DNA of 64,000 nt from Rufibacter sp. XAAS-G3-1 (GTDB lineage: Bacteria > Bacteroidota > Bacteroidia > Cytophagales > Hymenobacteraceae), in the NCBI RefSeq assembly GCF_013623775.1, contig NZ_JABFAM010000005.1, positions 310,001 through 374,000 on the forward strand, written 5' to 3'. Under the pieces are notes generated by a model. That model saw only the letters and a list, made by a program, of their open reading frames with translations. It was not told the origin of the DNA and ran no database searches. Both the position numbers and the translations under genes were made by a program. The stretch's first letter is position 1; the number at the start of each line of letters is the position of its first letter. Positions 34,736 to 43,097 of the stretch are shown here, one piece after another.

Positions 34736-35551
34736 TTAGCTTGTTTTGGTTTTAGCTTCGTTCCAATAGACATCCATTTGGGCCAAAGTCATCTCACTTA
34801 GTTTCTTCCCCTGGGCAGCAGCTGCCTGCTCCAGGTACTGGAAACGGTGAATAAACTTCTGGTTGGTTTTAGCCAGCGCCTCCTCTGGGTTGAGCTCCAG
34901 AAAACGGGCAAAGTTGATGAGTGAGAAGAAAACATCGCCCAACTCATCGGTTGCTTTGGCCTTGTCCTGGGGGCTTAAATGGGGTTTGTCAAACTCAGCC
35001 TTGAACTCAGCTATCTCTTCTTCCACCTTCTCCCAAACTTTGGAGGGTTCATCCCAATCAAATCCAACGCCGCGGGCCTTCTCTTGGATGCGCATAGCTT
35101 TCACCATGGACGGAAGTGATGAAGGAACGCCTGCCAAAACAGATTTATTGCCCTCCTTCAGCTTTAAACTCTCCCAGTTCTTTTTAACTTCTTCCTCTGT
35201 GTCGGCTTTGGTGTCTCCGTAAATGTGCGGATGCCGGAAAACCAGCTTGTCACATTGGGCATTCAAAACCTCCGCAAGATCAAATTCTCCTTGTTCAGCA
35301 GCAATCTTTGCGTAGAAAACCAGGTGCAGCAGTACGTCGCCCAGCTCTTTTTTGATTTCCGGCATGTCCTGGGTGAGAATGGCCTCAGAGAGCTCGTAGG
35401 TTTCCTCAATGGTGAGGTGCCGAAGGCTTTCCATGGTTTGTTTCCTGTCCCAGGGGCATTTTTCACGCAAATCATCTAAAATATCCAGCAGACGGTTAAA
35501 AGCAGCTAGCTGGGCCTGTCTGGAGTAAGCGGGTACTGCGGGGGTTTCCAT
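34736..35551 (-). CDS. mazG: Nucleoside triphosphate pyrophosphohydrolase MazG
   Basis: 271 residues, close to E. coli MazG (263). It has two MazG domains. The first, near residues 20-115, carries CPWDRKQTMESLRHLTIEET and the Mg-binding E-x-x-E / E-x-x-D pairs (EETYELSEAI, KKELGDVLLHL). The second, near 155-250, carries KVWEKVEEEIAEFKAEF and TDELGDVFFSLINFARFL. It hydrolyses (d)NTPs to monophosphates and thus cleans the nucleotide pool. A TATCTTTG box just 4 bp before the ATG suggests a leaderless or nearly leaderless mRNA. Confidence 0.95.
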   Translation of the reverse strand: METPAVPAYSRQAQLAAFNRLLDILDDLREKCPWDRKQTMESLRHLTIEETYELSEAILTQDMPEIKKELGDVLLHLVFYAKIAAEQGEFDLAEVLNAQCDKLVFRHPHIYGDTKADTEEEVKKNWESLKLKEGNKSVLAGVPSSLPSMVKAMRIQEKARGVGFDWDEPSKVWEKVEEEIAEFKAEFDKPHLSPQDKAKATDELGDVFFSLINFARFLELNPEEALAKTNQKFIHRFQYLEQAAAAQGKKLSEMTLAQMDVYWNEAKTKTS

Positions 35552-35555
35552 ATAA

Positions 35556-35563
35556 CAAAGATA
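35556..35563 (-). promoter_or_regulatory. -7 box touching the mazG start
   Basis: On the minus strand TATCTTTG, identical to the pdxJ box, is followed by TTAT and then the mazG ATG. Transcription would begin close to the start codon. No distinct -33 box is seen. Confidence 0.55.
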
Positions 35564-35669
35564 AACGTAATGTTAGGATTTCATGCGCTATGCGTACTTT
35601 CTTAATAAAACAGTAACACAACAAACCTTGAACTTTACCGGTGCAAGTATAGTGGCGGACTCGTTTTCA

Positions 35670-35829
35670 GAGCTTGTTTGGATTTCAGGTTTGCCGGCTC
35701 AACTAACCAGAGAAAGGTTCTGCGAAAGCGTTTTTTGAGCAGCGTAGCAACGCTACGGGGTGACGCAACCGCGAACGCAGGTTCTTTTTAGGATTGTTTG
35801 CAGCGCAAAGATGAAATGTAAACAAACTC
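35670..35829. mobile_element. MITE-like element, copy 1 (160 bp)
   Basis: It begins GAGCTTGTTTGGATTTCAG and ends GATGAAATGTAAACAAACTC, imperfect terminal inverted repeats. The 3 bases before (35667-35669) and after (35830-35832) are both TCA, a target duplication. Inside are AGAGAAAGGTTCTGCGAAAG and a GTAGCAACGCTAC hairpin. Copies 2 and 3 are at 51435-51594 and 51690-51795. No protein is encoded. GAGC ends plus TNA duplications are those of the IS1031 group of the IS5 family. Confidence 0.88.
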
Positions 35830-35832
35830 TCA

Positions 35833-36300
35833 GGCAGATTTCAGAAAAACACACCTTAAACGGAGCACGTTCCTGCCCAGACCTTGTCCCAGCGAAGAAC
35901 GATTTATTTACTACCATGATGCACGTTCCTGCAGGATTCCATAAATGAAAGACTAAAAAAATAATTTATTTTCTGATGACTCCGCGCAGGGCCGTGCATT
36001 AAAGCGCGCTACTGCCCAACTCTACAGCAGTTGCCTGTAGAAAACAGATACGTTTTCCGCAGGGAATAGACACAAGTCCTTCGCCGTTTTGGCGGTAATT
36101 TTGTAAAAGAAGCCTATAAACGCGGCAGCCCACAGCAGGGAAGGGCTTTGGTAATAAGAAATAGGCTGCTCCAGTACCACCGCTTACCGGCTACTCCGCT
36201 TTCTGCCAGAGCCTTCTGGGGGCGGCCTAATCTCCTGTGGTAAGCCACGTTAAGAGGTGAGTATAGGAGAGATGCCGCTACCTTTGTCTCCTTCTTTGCG
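35833..36300. other. Intergenic DNA without recognised feature
   Basis: After the MITE-like element there are about 470 bp with no family palindrome of the good type and no gene that I can recognise. Short frames lack family-like sequence. The glmM promoter follows at its right edge. Confidence 0.5.
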
Positions 36301-36320
36301 TTGAATCATTTCAATTTTAC

Positions 36321-36328
36321 TACTTTTG
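36321..36328 (+). promoter_or_regulatory. Promoter of glmM
   Basis: TACTTTTG (TAnnTTTG) with TTG at 36301-36303, 17 bp upstream. It overlaps a TTG at 36326 that opens the longer reading frame, so the true start must be downstream, at GTG 36350. Confidence 0.62.
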
Positions 36329-36349
36329 CGTTTTCAAAAACAGGAATCA

Positions 36350-37744
36350 GTGGCACTTATAAAATCAATTTCAGGAATAAGAGGTACAATTGGGGGAGCG
36401 GTAGGGGAAGCCCTTACCCCGGTAGACGTCGTGAAATTTGCGGCGGCGTTTGGCACCTGGGTGCTGCAAACCACCCAGAACGATACCATTGTCATAGGCC
36501 GTGACGCCCGTCTGTCTGGCGAGATGGTTAACAGATTAGTGGCCGCTACGCTACAAGGCCTGGGCATTAACGTCATTGATTTAGGGCTGTCTACCACGCC
36601 AACCGTAGAGATGGCGGTGCCCGCCAAGAAAGCCGGCGGCGGAATTATTCTCACCGCCAGCCACAACCCCAAGCAATGGAACGCCCTCAAACTCCTGAAC
36701 CAGAACGGTGAATTCATCAATGACGCCGAAGGAAAACTGGTGTTGGAGTTAGCCGAGCAGGAGTCTTTCCAGTTTGCCGAGGTGACCAAACTGGGCAAAT
36801 ACACCCAGACTGATAAATTCCTGAAGAAACACATCAAAGCCATTCTTGACCTGCCCCTGGTAGACGTAGAGGCTATCAAATCCAAAGGCTTTAAAGTGGT
36901 GGTAGACGCCGTGAACTCCAGCGGAGGGTTTGCCGTGCCCATGTTGCTGGAAGCCCTGGGGGTAGAGCACATTGAGAAAATTCACTGCGACCCCACCGGG
37001 CACTTCGCCCATAACCCCGAGCCTCTGCCAGAAAACCTGGGCGAGATAGCCCGGGTAATGGAAAGAGGGAACTTTGACTTAGGCATTGTGGTAGACCCAG
37101 ACGTTGACCGGCTGGCGTTGGTGAACGAAGACGGCAGCATGTTTGGCGAAGAATACACCCTGGTAGCCGTGGCCGATTACGTGCTCCAGAACCAGGTAGG
37201 AAACACGGTCTCCAACCTGTCCTCTACCCGCGCCCTGCGCGATGTCACCGAGAAAGCCGGAGGCCAGTATTTTGCCTCGGCCGTAGGCGAGGTGAACGTA
37301 GTGAACATGATGAAAGCCCAGAACGCCATCATTGGCGGTGAAGGCAACGGAGGCATCATCTACCCAGAACTGCATTACGGCCGCGACGCCTTGGTGGGAA
37401 TCGCGCTGTTTTTGACCCATCTGGCTAAATCTGGCCTGAGAATGTCCCGCCTGCGGGCCAAGTACCCTAACTATCATATCTCTAAGAACAAGATTGAGCT
37501 TACCAAAGAGATTGACGTAGACGCCGTACTGGCCAGAGTGCAGAAACAGTACGCCAAACAGCCTATCAATACCATTGATGGCGTGAAAATTGAATTCAAC
37601 AAAGAGTGGGTGCACCTGCGCAAGTCTAACACAGAGCCCATCATTAGAATTTACGCCGAGTCTGAGAACATCTCTACCGCAGATCACCTGGCCAACAAGA
37701 TCATCGGCGACATCAAAGAAATCATCTCAGACAAATCTGAGTAG
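36350..37744 (+). CDS. glmM: Phosphoglucosamine mutase
   Basis: 464 residues from the GTG at 36350, giving ALIKSISGIRGTIGGAVGEA at the N-terminus, the usual start in Bacteroidota GlmM. It converts glucosamine-6-phosphate to glucosamine-1-phosphate for UDP-GlcNAc, cell wall and LPS. Seen: the phosphoserine loop TASHNPKQWNALK, the metal loop VVDPDVDRLALVNEDG, the sugar loop GGEGNGGII, and the phosphate-binding RKSNTEPIIRIYAE near the C-terminus. It is monocistronic; a palindrome follows the stop codon by 3 bp. A phosphomannomutase activity cannot be excluded. Confidence 0.93.
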   Translation: MALIKSISGIRGTIGGAVGEALTPVDVVKFAAAFGTWVLQTTQNDTIVIGRDARLSGEMVNRLVAATLQGLGINVIDLGLSTTPTVEMAVPAKKAGGGIILTASHNPKQWNALKLLNQNGEFINDAEGKLVLELAEQESFQFAEVTKLGKYTQTDKFLKKHIKAILDLPLVDVEAIKSKGFKVVVDAVNSSGGFAVPMLLEALGVEHIEKIHCDPTGHFAHNPEPLPENLGEIARVMERGNFDLGIVVDPDVDRLALVNEDGSMFGEEYTLVAVADYVLQNQVGNTVSNLSSTRALRDVTEKAGGQYFASAVGEVNVVNMMKAQNAIIGGEGNGGIIYPELHYGRDALVGIALFLTHLAKSGLRMSRLRAKYPNYHISKNKIELTKEIDVDAVLARVQKQYAKQPINTIDGVKIEFNKEWVHLRKSNTEPIIRIYAESENISTADHLANKIIGDIKEIISDKSE

Positions 37745-37747
37745 AAT

Positions 37748-37793
37748 TCTCCGTTTAGGGCCTGTTTTACTGGAATCAGGCCCTAAACGGAGA
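37748..37793. repeat. GCCTGTTTT-family palindrome
   Basis: Perfect 17-bp arms TCTCCGTTTAGGGCCTG and complement around 12 bases, beginning 3 bp after the glmM stop codon. Confidence 0.88.
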
Positions 37794-37916
37794 CATCTCT
37801 GTTAATCACAAGGCAGGTAGAACGTCAAATCTTGTTACGGGATACCTGCTACTTGATACCCAAAATATGAACCGTACCTGTTTCACCTGCTGTTGTTGTA
37901 AAAAGTAAAATCTGCC

Positions 37917-39059
37917 ATGCGTGTATATTTAGATAATGCGGCCACTACGCCCCTGGATAAAGAAGTTTTTGACGTAATGGCTCCCTTCATGCTGGAGCAC
38001 TACGGAAATCCATCGTCTATACACGCCCACGGCAGACAGGTGCGCGCCGCCATTGAAGGTGCCCGCAAAACAGTAGCCGGTTTAATCAATGCTTCGCCCT
38101 CTGAAGTGTTCTTTACCTCCGGCGGTACTGAGGCCGATAACCTGGCCCTTATCTGTACCATTCGTACGCTGGGTCTGAAACACGCTATTTCTTCTCCGCT
38201 AGAACACCACGCCGTATTGCACTCGCTGGAAGCGCTGGAGAAAACCGGTGAGATACAGTTAACCATGTTGCGCGTTGATGCTAATGGCGTGCTGGATTTG
38301 CAGCATCTGGAAGAGACATTGGTCTCCCAGCCCCGCACGTTGGTGTCCATCATGCACGCCAACAATGAGTTGGGCAACCTCAATGACCTCCAAACCATCG
38401 CGCATATCTGCCAGAAGTACAACGCCATCTTTCACTCAGACACGGTGCAGACCATGGGCCATTACCGCCATGACGTGCAAACACTAGGCGCGAACTTCCT
38501 GGTAGGCTCGGCGCATAAATTCCACGGGCCAAAAGGCGTGGGTTTCATTTATGTAGATTCATCCATTAAAATCCATCCCTTGATTCAAGGCGGCTCGCAG
38601 GAGCGCAACATGCGCGGCGGCACCGAAAACGTGTACGGCATCATCGGCTTGGCCAAAGCCCTGGAGATTGCGTACCGCGACATGGACGAGCACCACCGCC
38701 ACATCCAAAGCCTCAAAGACCGCATGATTTCTAAACTGCGCGAGCAAATAGAAGACGTGCAGTTCAACGGCCTTTCGGCCGAAGCCGATAAAAGCCTCTA
38801 CACCGTCTTAAATGTGAGCCTGCCGGCCTCAGACATGAACGAGATGCTGCTCTTCAACCTGGACATCAACAAAATATCCGCCTCCGGCGGAAGCGCCTGC
38901 ACCAGCGGCGTAGACCTGGGTTCCCACGTGCTGCGCGCCATCGGCACAGACATGGAGCGGGGCAACGTGCGGTTCTCGTTCAGCAAGTACAACACCATAG
39001 AGGAAATTGATTACGCCGTGGCTACCCTGGCCAAACTGTACCAGAAAGAGACCGTGTAA
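37917..39059 (+). CDS. Cysteine desulfurase (NifS/IscS family)
   Basis: 380 residues, a fold-type I PLP enzyme that moves sulfur from cysteine to a persulfide for Fe-S clusters and tRNA thiolation. Seen: the N-terminal YLDNAATTPLDKEV (4-17), STPLEHHAV-type EHHAVLHSLE, VMHANNELGN (here SIMHANNELGN), the PLP lysine in SAHKFHGPKGVGF, and the mobile Cys loop SGGSACTSGVD. The short Cys loop is typical of the NifS/IscS group I. No iscU, sufU or thiI gene is adjacent, so its acceptor is unknown. Two terminators follow. Confidence 0.93.
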   Translation: MRVYLDNAATTPLDKEVFDVMAPFMLEHYGNPSSIHAHGRQVRAAIEGARKTVAGLINASPSEVFFTSGGTEADNLALICTIRTLGLKHAISSPLEHHAVLHSLEALEKTGEIQLTMLRVDANGVLDLQHLEETLVSQPRTLVSIMHANNELGNLNDLQTIAHICQKYNAIFHSDTVQTMGHYRHDVQTLGANFLVGSAHKFHGPKGVGFIYVDSSIKIHPLIQGGSQERNMRGGTENVYGIIGLAKALEIAYRDMDEHHRHIQSLKDRMISKLREQIEDVQFNGLSAEADKSLYTVLNVSLPASDMNEMLLFNLDINKISASGGSACTSGVDLGSHVLRAIGTDMERGNVRFSFSKYNTIEEIDYAVATLAKLYQKETV

Positions 39060-39086
39060 GCGATTGCTCTACATAGAAAGTGTAGC

Positions 39087-39122
39087 AACAGGAAGTCTCG
39101 CCCATCAAGCGGGGCTTTCTGT
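39087..39122 (+). terminator. Terminator of the cysteine desulfurase gene
   Basis: CAGGAAGTCTCGC pairs with GCGGGGCTTTCTG with G-T pairs and a few mismatches, 30 bp after the stop codon, and is followed by TTTAG. It continues directly into a GCCTGTTTT-family palindrome. Confidence 0.55.
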
Positions 39123-39160
39123 TTAGAGGCTCTTTTTGGTAAAACGGCCCCTAAACAGAA
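39117..39160. repeat. GCCTGTTTT-family palindrome
   Basis: TTCTGTTTAGAGGCTCTTTT and AAAACGGCCCCTAAACAGAA with two mismatches. It shares its left edge with the preceding terminator. Confidence 0.75.
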
Positions 39161-39211
39161 ACGTAACCTGCGGGTGACTGAAAATCAGCTTATATAGTAG
39201 TAGTTTTCTTT

Positions 39212-39287
39212 GCCCTTGTTGGTGTTCTCACCAACAAGCAGAATTGCCACTGCATTTGGGTTTGTTGGTGAGAACACCAACAAAGGC
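39212..39287. repeat. TTGTTGGTGTTCTCACCAA inverted pair
   Basis: Two 28-bp arms, each itself nearly palindromic (CTTGTTGGTGTTCTCACCAA and its reverse version at 39260-39287), enclose 20 bp. Arms differ at two positions. No other copy was noticed in the window. Confidence 0.75.
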
Positions 39288-39356
39288 GGCTTAATTGCTT
39301 ATTGACCTTTTCTAGATTTATAGTATTAGACAGGTTCTAATTATGATACGTAGCAG

Positions 39357-39389
39357 CAGAAAGCCCCGCTCATGAAGCGGGGCTTTCTG
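39357..39389. terminator. Strong hairpin repeating the desulfurase terminator
   Basis: CAGAAAGCCCCGCT and AGCGGGGCTTTCTG, a perfect 14-bp stem with 5-base loop, then TTTTGGGGC. It is a second, cleaner copy of the hairpin at 39087-39122, and again a degenerate palindrome (39388-39425) follows it. The duplicated terminator plus palindrome suggests that the 300-bp spacer arose by repeat insertion. Confidence 0.75.
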
Positions 39390-39497
39390 TTTTGGGGCTG
39401 TTTACAGAAAAATAACCTAAAAACGCGGTCTGGTTTGCCGTAACTAGGCTGAATGTGAAGCAGAACCGTAGTAGCTTTGCAGCATCACTTGACAGAC

Positions 39498-40460
39498 ATG
39501 GCAGACATAGGCAAAGAGGTACAACGCGCCGCCGCATACCTTACCCAAGGCGATTTAGTCGCCATTCCCACCGAGACCGTGTACGGACTGGCCGCCAACG
39601 CCTATGACGAGGCCGCCGTGGTGAAAATCTTCGAAGCCAAGAACCGTCCCGCCTTTGACCCGCTCATTGTGCACACCCACGCTGTTACGGAGGTAACCTC
39701 CATCGTCCGCGAAGTGCCGGATGTGGCCTATCTGTTGGCTGAGCGTTTCTGGCCCGGCCCGTTAACCTTGATTTTGCCCAAAGCGGAGCATATTCCGTTA
39801 CTCGTAACCTCGGGGCATGACTCCGTAGGGGTACGCATTCCCAACCATCCGCTTACGTTGGAACTGCTAAGGCAATTGCCTTTTCCGGTGGCTGCGCCCA
39901 GCGCCAATCCGTTTGGCTACGTGAGTCCTACCACCGCGCAGCACGTGCAGGCCCAGCTGGGTAGCAGAATTCCGTACATCTTAGACGGCGGGGCCTGCGC
40001 CGTGGGCATTGAATCCACTATTCTGAGTTTGAACGGGAACGAGGTAGAGGTGCTTCGGTTAGGCGGACTGGCGTTGGAGGAATTGGAGGAAGTGGTGCAG
40101 ATTTCCAAAGCGCGTATTAAAACGTCCTCCTCTAATCCCGCCGCACCCGGTATGCTCAGTAGCCATTATTCGCCCCGTAAAAAGGTGCTGCTAGGCTCTA
40201 TTGAGGAGAATCTACAGTTAGTAGACCCGGCCAGAGTTGGCACCATCTCCCTGCAAAAGAATTTCCCGCAGGTTCCTATTGGGCAGCAAATCCAGCTTTC
40301 GACCAGGGGAGACCTCGGCGAAGCCGCCCGGTGCCTGTTTTCCGCCCTCCGTTCCCTGGATGAGCAACCCATTGACTTCATTTTGGCAGAGCCGATGCCG
40401 GAGCAAGGCTTGGGTCGCGCCATCAACGACCGTCTGCAGCGGGCCAGCTTCAGAGGATAA
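39498..40460 (+). CDS. sua5: L-threonylcarbamoyladenylate synthase (Sua5 type)
   Basis: 320 residues from the ATG at 39498 (an in-frame ATG at 39477 is possible but adds MQHHLTD). It makes threonylcarbamoyl-AMP, the first step of t6A37 tRNA modification. The YrdC domain (about 5-190) shows GDLVAIPTETVYGLAANAYD, KNRPAFDPLIVH and SANPFGYVSPTTAQHV. A C-terminal Sua5 domain (about 215-320) follows after an APGMLSSHYSP linker, so it is the two-domain form. A degenerate palindrome follows the stop by 8 bp. Confidence 0.94.
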   Translation: MADIGKEVQRAAAYLTQGDLVAIPTETVYGLAANAYDEAAVVKIFEAKNRPAFDPLIVHTHAVTEVTSIVREVPDVAYLLAERFWPGPLTLILPKAEHIPLLVTSGHDSVGVRIPNHPLTLELLRQLPFPVAAPSANPFGYVSPTTAQHVQAQLGSRIPYILDGGACAVGIESTILSLNGNEVEVLRLGGLALEELEEVVQISKARIKTSSSNPAAPGMLSSHYSPRKKVLLGSIEENLQLVDPARVGTISLQKNFPQVPIGQQIQLSTRGDLGEAARCLFSALRSLDEQPIDFILAEPMPEQGLGRAINDRLQRASFRG

Positions 40461-40467
40461 GAAGAAC

Positions 40468-40509
40468 TGCGTTTAGCGGCTGTTTTTCAGAAACCGGCCT
40501 CTAAACAGC
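40468..40509. repeat. GCCTGTTTT-family palindrome, degenerate
   Basis: CTGCGTTTAGCGGCTGTTTT and AAACCGGCCTCTAAACAGC, several mismatches, 8 bp after the sua5 stop codon. A second, weaker member lies at about 40597-40632. A CGAGCCGGAGGCTCG hairpin (about 40541-40555) is between them. Confidence 0.65.
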
Positions 40510-40644
40510 TAATAAGGTTTACCGCATTCTAACGCTGACACGAGCCGGAGGCTCGCGCCAGCGGCTCAACTATTCACAAGCGGTTTCTCTTCTTTTGTTT
40601 TAACCTCAATTCTCAAAAAGCAGCCCCAAAACATTAAACAAACA

Positions 40645-40677
40645 AAAACGCCAGCCTTTTTAAAAGGCTGGCGTTTT
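40645..40677. terminator. Bidirectional terminator
   Basis: AAAACGCCAGCCTTTT and AAAAGGCTGGCGTTTT around one base give a perfect stem with A/T-rich ends. It lies 22 bp past the stop of the minus-strand peptidase gene and between two convergent genes. Confidence 0.8.
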
Positions 40678-40698
40678 CTATTCCAAAGTAAGTTCCGC

Positions 40699-42885
40699 TT
40701 ACAGGTTCCGCAACACAAACTCGGTCATTTTGGTGAATAAGTGAATGCTGGTGTTGCCGCCGCTGATGCCGTGGTTCCGGTTAGGGTAGTAGGCGCTCTC
40801 AAACGGAATATTGGCTTTCACCAGGGCGTTGACCATCTCCACGGAGTTCTGGAAATGCACGTTGTCGTCGCCGGTGCCGTGGATGAGCAGGTACTTGCCG
40901 CGCAGTTTGTTCGCGTGGGTGATAGGGGAGTTGTCATCATATCCTTTGGCGTTGTCCTGCGGCAATTTCAGGAACCGCTCGGTGTAGATGGAGTCGTAGA
41001 AACGCCAGTTAATCACCGGTGCCACCGCGATGGCCGCTTTGAACACATCAGCGCCTTTGGTGATCGCCAGCGAGCTCATGTACCCGCCGTAGCTCCAACC
41101 CCAGATGCCGATGCGGCTTTTGTCTACGTACGGCAGATTGCCCAGGTGCTTCGCGCCTTCAATCTGGTCGATGGTCTCGTAATGGCCCAGGTTCCCGTAG
41201 GTCATTTTCTTGAAATCAGCGCCGCGGCCGCCGGTACCCCGGTTGTCAATTACGGCAATGATGTAGCCTTGCTTGGCGAGGTAGCTGTGCCACAGATAGT
41301 TTCGGCCTCTCCAGCTGTCCACTACTTCCTGGCTACCCGGACCACCGTACAGGAACATCAGCACGGGGTATTTCTTGTTTGGGTCAAAATCAGTGGGTTT
41401 GATGGTATAGCCGTTCAAACTCACGTTTTCAGCGGTCTTGAACTGGAAGAACTCGGGCTTGGGCATGTTGTACGTCGCCAGCGTGTTCTTCAGGTTCTCG
41501 TTGCTCTCCAACACTTTAATCTGCTTCCCGTCTGAGGTGTGCAAACTCACCACCGTAGGCGTGGTGATGGTGGAGTGATAGTCCAGGTAATATTTAAAGT
41601 CGCGGCTCAGGTTGATGGTGTGCGTACCTTTGGCGGGGGTAAGACTTTTCTTGTTCTTGCCGTTCAGCCCGATGCGGTACAAATGACGCTCCAACGGAGA
41701 AACTTCGGTAGAGGAAAAGTACACCAAGTCGTTTTTCTCGTCTACGCCGTAAAAGCTGCTCACTTCCCATTTGCCCTTCGTGATTTGGCGCACCAGTTTG
41801 CCGTTCATGTCATAGAGGTACAGGTGATTGAAACCGTCTTTCTCTGAATTATGCACGAACTGTTTGCCGTTAGCGAGGTAGGTCAAATCATCGGTGATGT
41901 CAATGTAGGCTTTGTCGGTTTCTTTCAGGATGACGTTGCTCTGGCCAGTTTGCGTGTTGGCGTGCAGAATCTCCAGCGTGTTCTGCAAACGGTTCATTCT
42001 CCGGATGGACAACAGGTTAGGTGTGTTGGTCCAGTTGATGCGCGGGATGTACTGGTCGGCCTCAGCGCCGGTTTCCATTTTCACGGTTTTGCCGGAGCCT
42101 AGGTCAAAAGTATAGATGGCCACGGTGGCGTTTTTCTCCCCGGCCTTCGGGTACTTGAACTTGTAGTCTTGCGGATAAAGCGGGCCCCACATCTGCATGT
42201 TGTACTCGGGCACTTGCGTTTCATCGAACTTGTAGAACGCAATCTGGTTTCCCTGCGGCGACCAGAAGAACGCCTGCGCGAACCCGAATTCCTCTTCGTA
42301 CACCCAATCGGTGCCGCCGTTGATGATGAAGTTCCACTTGCCGTCGTTCGTAATCTGGCGCTCCTGCATGGTGGCCAGGTCTACGTAGAACAGGTTGTTG
42401 TCCCGCACAAACGCCACGTACTTGTTGTCGGGCGAGAAGGTGGCGTAGCTCTGCTTACCGCCCTGGCTCAGTTTCTGAAGTTGCTTGCTGGCGCGGTCAT
42501 ACACGTAGAAATGGCCCTTGCTGCTGCGGCGGTAAATGGGCTCGTGCTCGGTCTCAAACAAAATTTTGGTTTCATCGGCGCTGAACGTGTAATCATCATA
42601 GTCCAATGTTTTGCCGTTTACCTTGATGGCCTCGCCCTCAATGATGGTGCTCACCGGCTGACCGGTGGTCACGTCTACCTGCACGATGTCCACGGCCTGG
42701 TTGGCCTGGTCGGCTACCTGGCTGGAGTAGAACTGGCCGTTGCGCATCCAGTTCACGCCGTACACCGAGCGGGCCTGGAACGTGCCTTTCCGGAAAATGT
42801 CGTCTAAATCAAAGTCGCGTTTCTGCTGGGCCTGGGTGCTGACCGCCATCAAAAGGCAGGAAGCCGCCACCAGCCAGCGGTTCAT
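40699..42885 (-). CDS. Prolyl oligopeptidase-family serine peptidase (dipeptidyl peptidase IV-like)
   Basis: 728 residues from the ATG at 42885, which gives a signal peptide (MNRWLVAASCLLMAVSTQAQ). An 8-bladed propeller domain (for example YDDYTFSADETKILFETEHE and TDWVYEEEFGFAQAFFWSPQ; the latter holds the EE pair that binds the free N-terminus in DPP-IV) precedes the alpha/beta-hydrolase domain. Catalytic residues: Ser near 598 in GWSYGGYMSSLA, Asp in HGTGDDNVHF, His in NRNHGISGG. It releases X-Pro or X-Ala dipeptides in the periplasm or outside. It is monocistronic. Confidence 0.93.
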   Translation of the reverse strand: MNRWLVAASCLLMAVSTQAQQKRDFDLDDIFRKGTFQARSVYGVNWMRNGQFYSSQVADQANQAVDIVQVDVTTGQPVSTIIEGEAIKVNGKTLDYDDYTFSADETKILFETEHEPIYRRSSKGHFYVYDRASKQLQKLSQGGKQSYATFSPDNKYVAFVRDNNLFYVDLATMQERQITNDGKWNFIINGGTDWVYEEEFGFAQAFFWSPQGNQIAFYKFDETQVPEYNMQMWGPLYPQDYKFKYPKAGEKNATVAIYTFDLGSGKTVKMETGAEADQYIPRINWTNTPNLLSIRRMNRLQNTLEILHANTQTGQSNVILKETDKAYIDITDDLTYLANGKQFVHNSEKDGFNHLYLYDMNGKLVRQITKGKWEVSSFYGVDEKNDLVYFSSTEVSPLERHLYRIGLNGKNKKSLTPAKGTHTINLSRDFKYYLDYHSTITTPTVVSLHTSDGKQIKVLESNENLKNTLATYNMPKPEFFQFKTAENVSLNGYTIKPTDFDPNKKYPVLMFLYGGPGSQEVVDSWRGRNYLWHSYLAKQGYIIAVIDNRGTGGRGADFKKMTYGNLGHYETIDQIEGAKHLGNLPYVDKSRIGIWGWSYGGYMSSLAITKGADVFKAAIAVAPVINWRFYDSIYTERFLKLPQDNAKGYDDNSPITHANKLRGKYLLIHGTGDDNVHFQNSVEMVNALVKANIPFESAYYPNRNHGISGGNTSIHLFTKMTEFVLRNL

Positions 42886-42940
42886 GGTATGTCTCATTCG
42901 GTTGGTTAGAAAGTTCGTAGCCTTAAAAATAGGTATTTAT

Positions 42941-43097
42941 TGGGAATGAGAGAGGAGAGGATGGAAGGAATGAGAGAATAAAAGAGAATTCTGGAATTGG
43001 CTCTTTTGCTGCTTTTAGCCTGTTTTCTGAAAAAGAGCCGCTAAATAGTACATCAGCCGCTATCATTCCATCCTTCACTCTCTCAATCATTCAATTA
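42941..43097. repeat. Purine-rich/pyrimidine-rich inverted repeat with enclosed palindrome
   Basis: A purine-rich stretch (GAATGAGAGAGGAGAGGATG, about 42945-42977) is answered by the pyrimidine-rich CATCCTTCACTCTCTCAATC at about 43068-43091. Between them is a GCCTGTTTT-family member (43010-43047). The same design, longer, recurs at 55447-55985. It overlaps the last codons of the minus-strand aldehyde dehydrogenase gene by a few bases. Confidence 0.65.

Noticed and set aside
42169-42807. Long frame on the plus strand opposite the DPP-IV-like gene
   Set aside because: It is antisense to a well-supported peptidase gene and is caused by that gene's codon bias.
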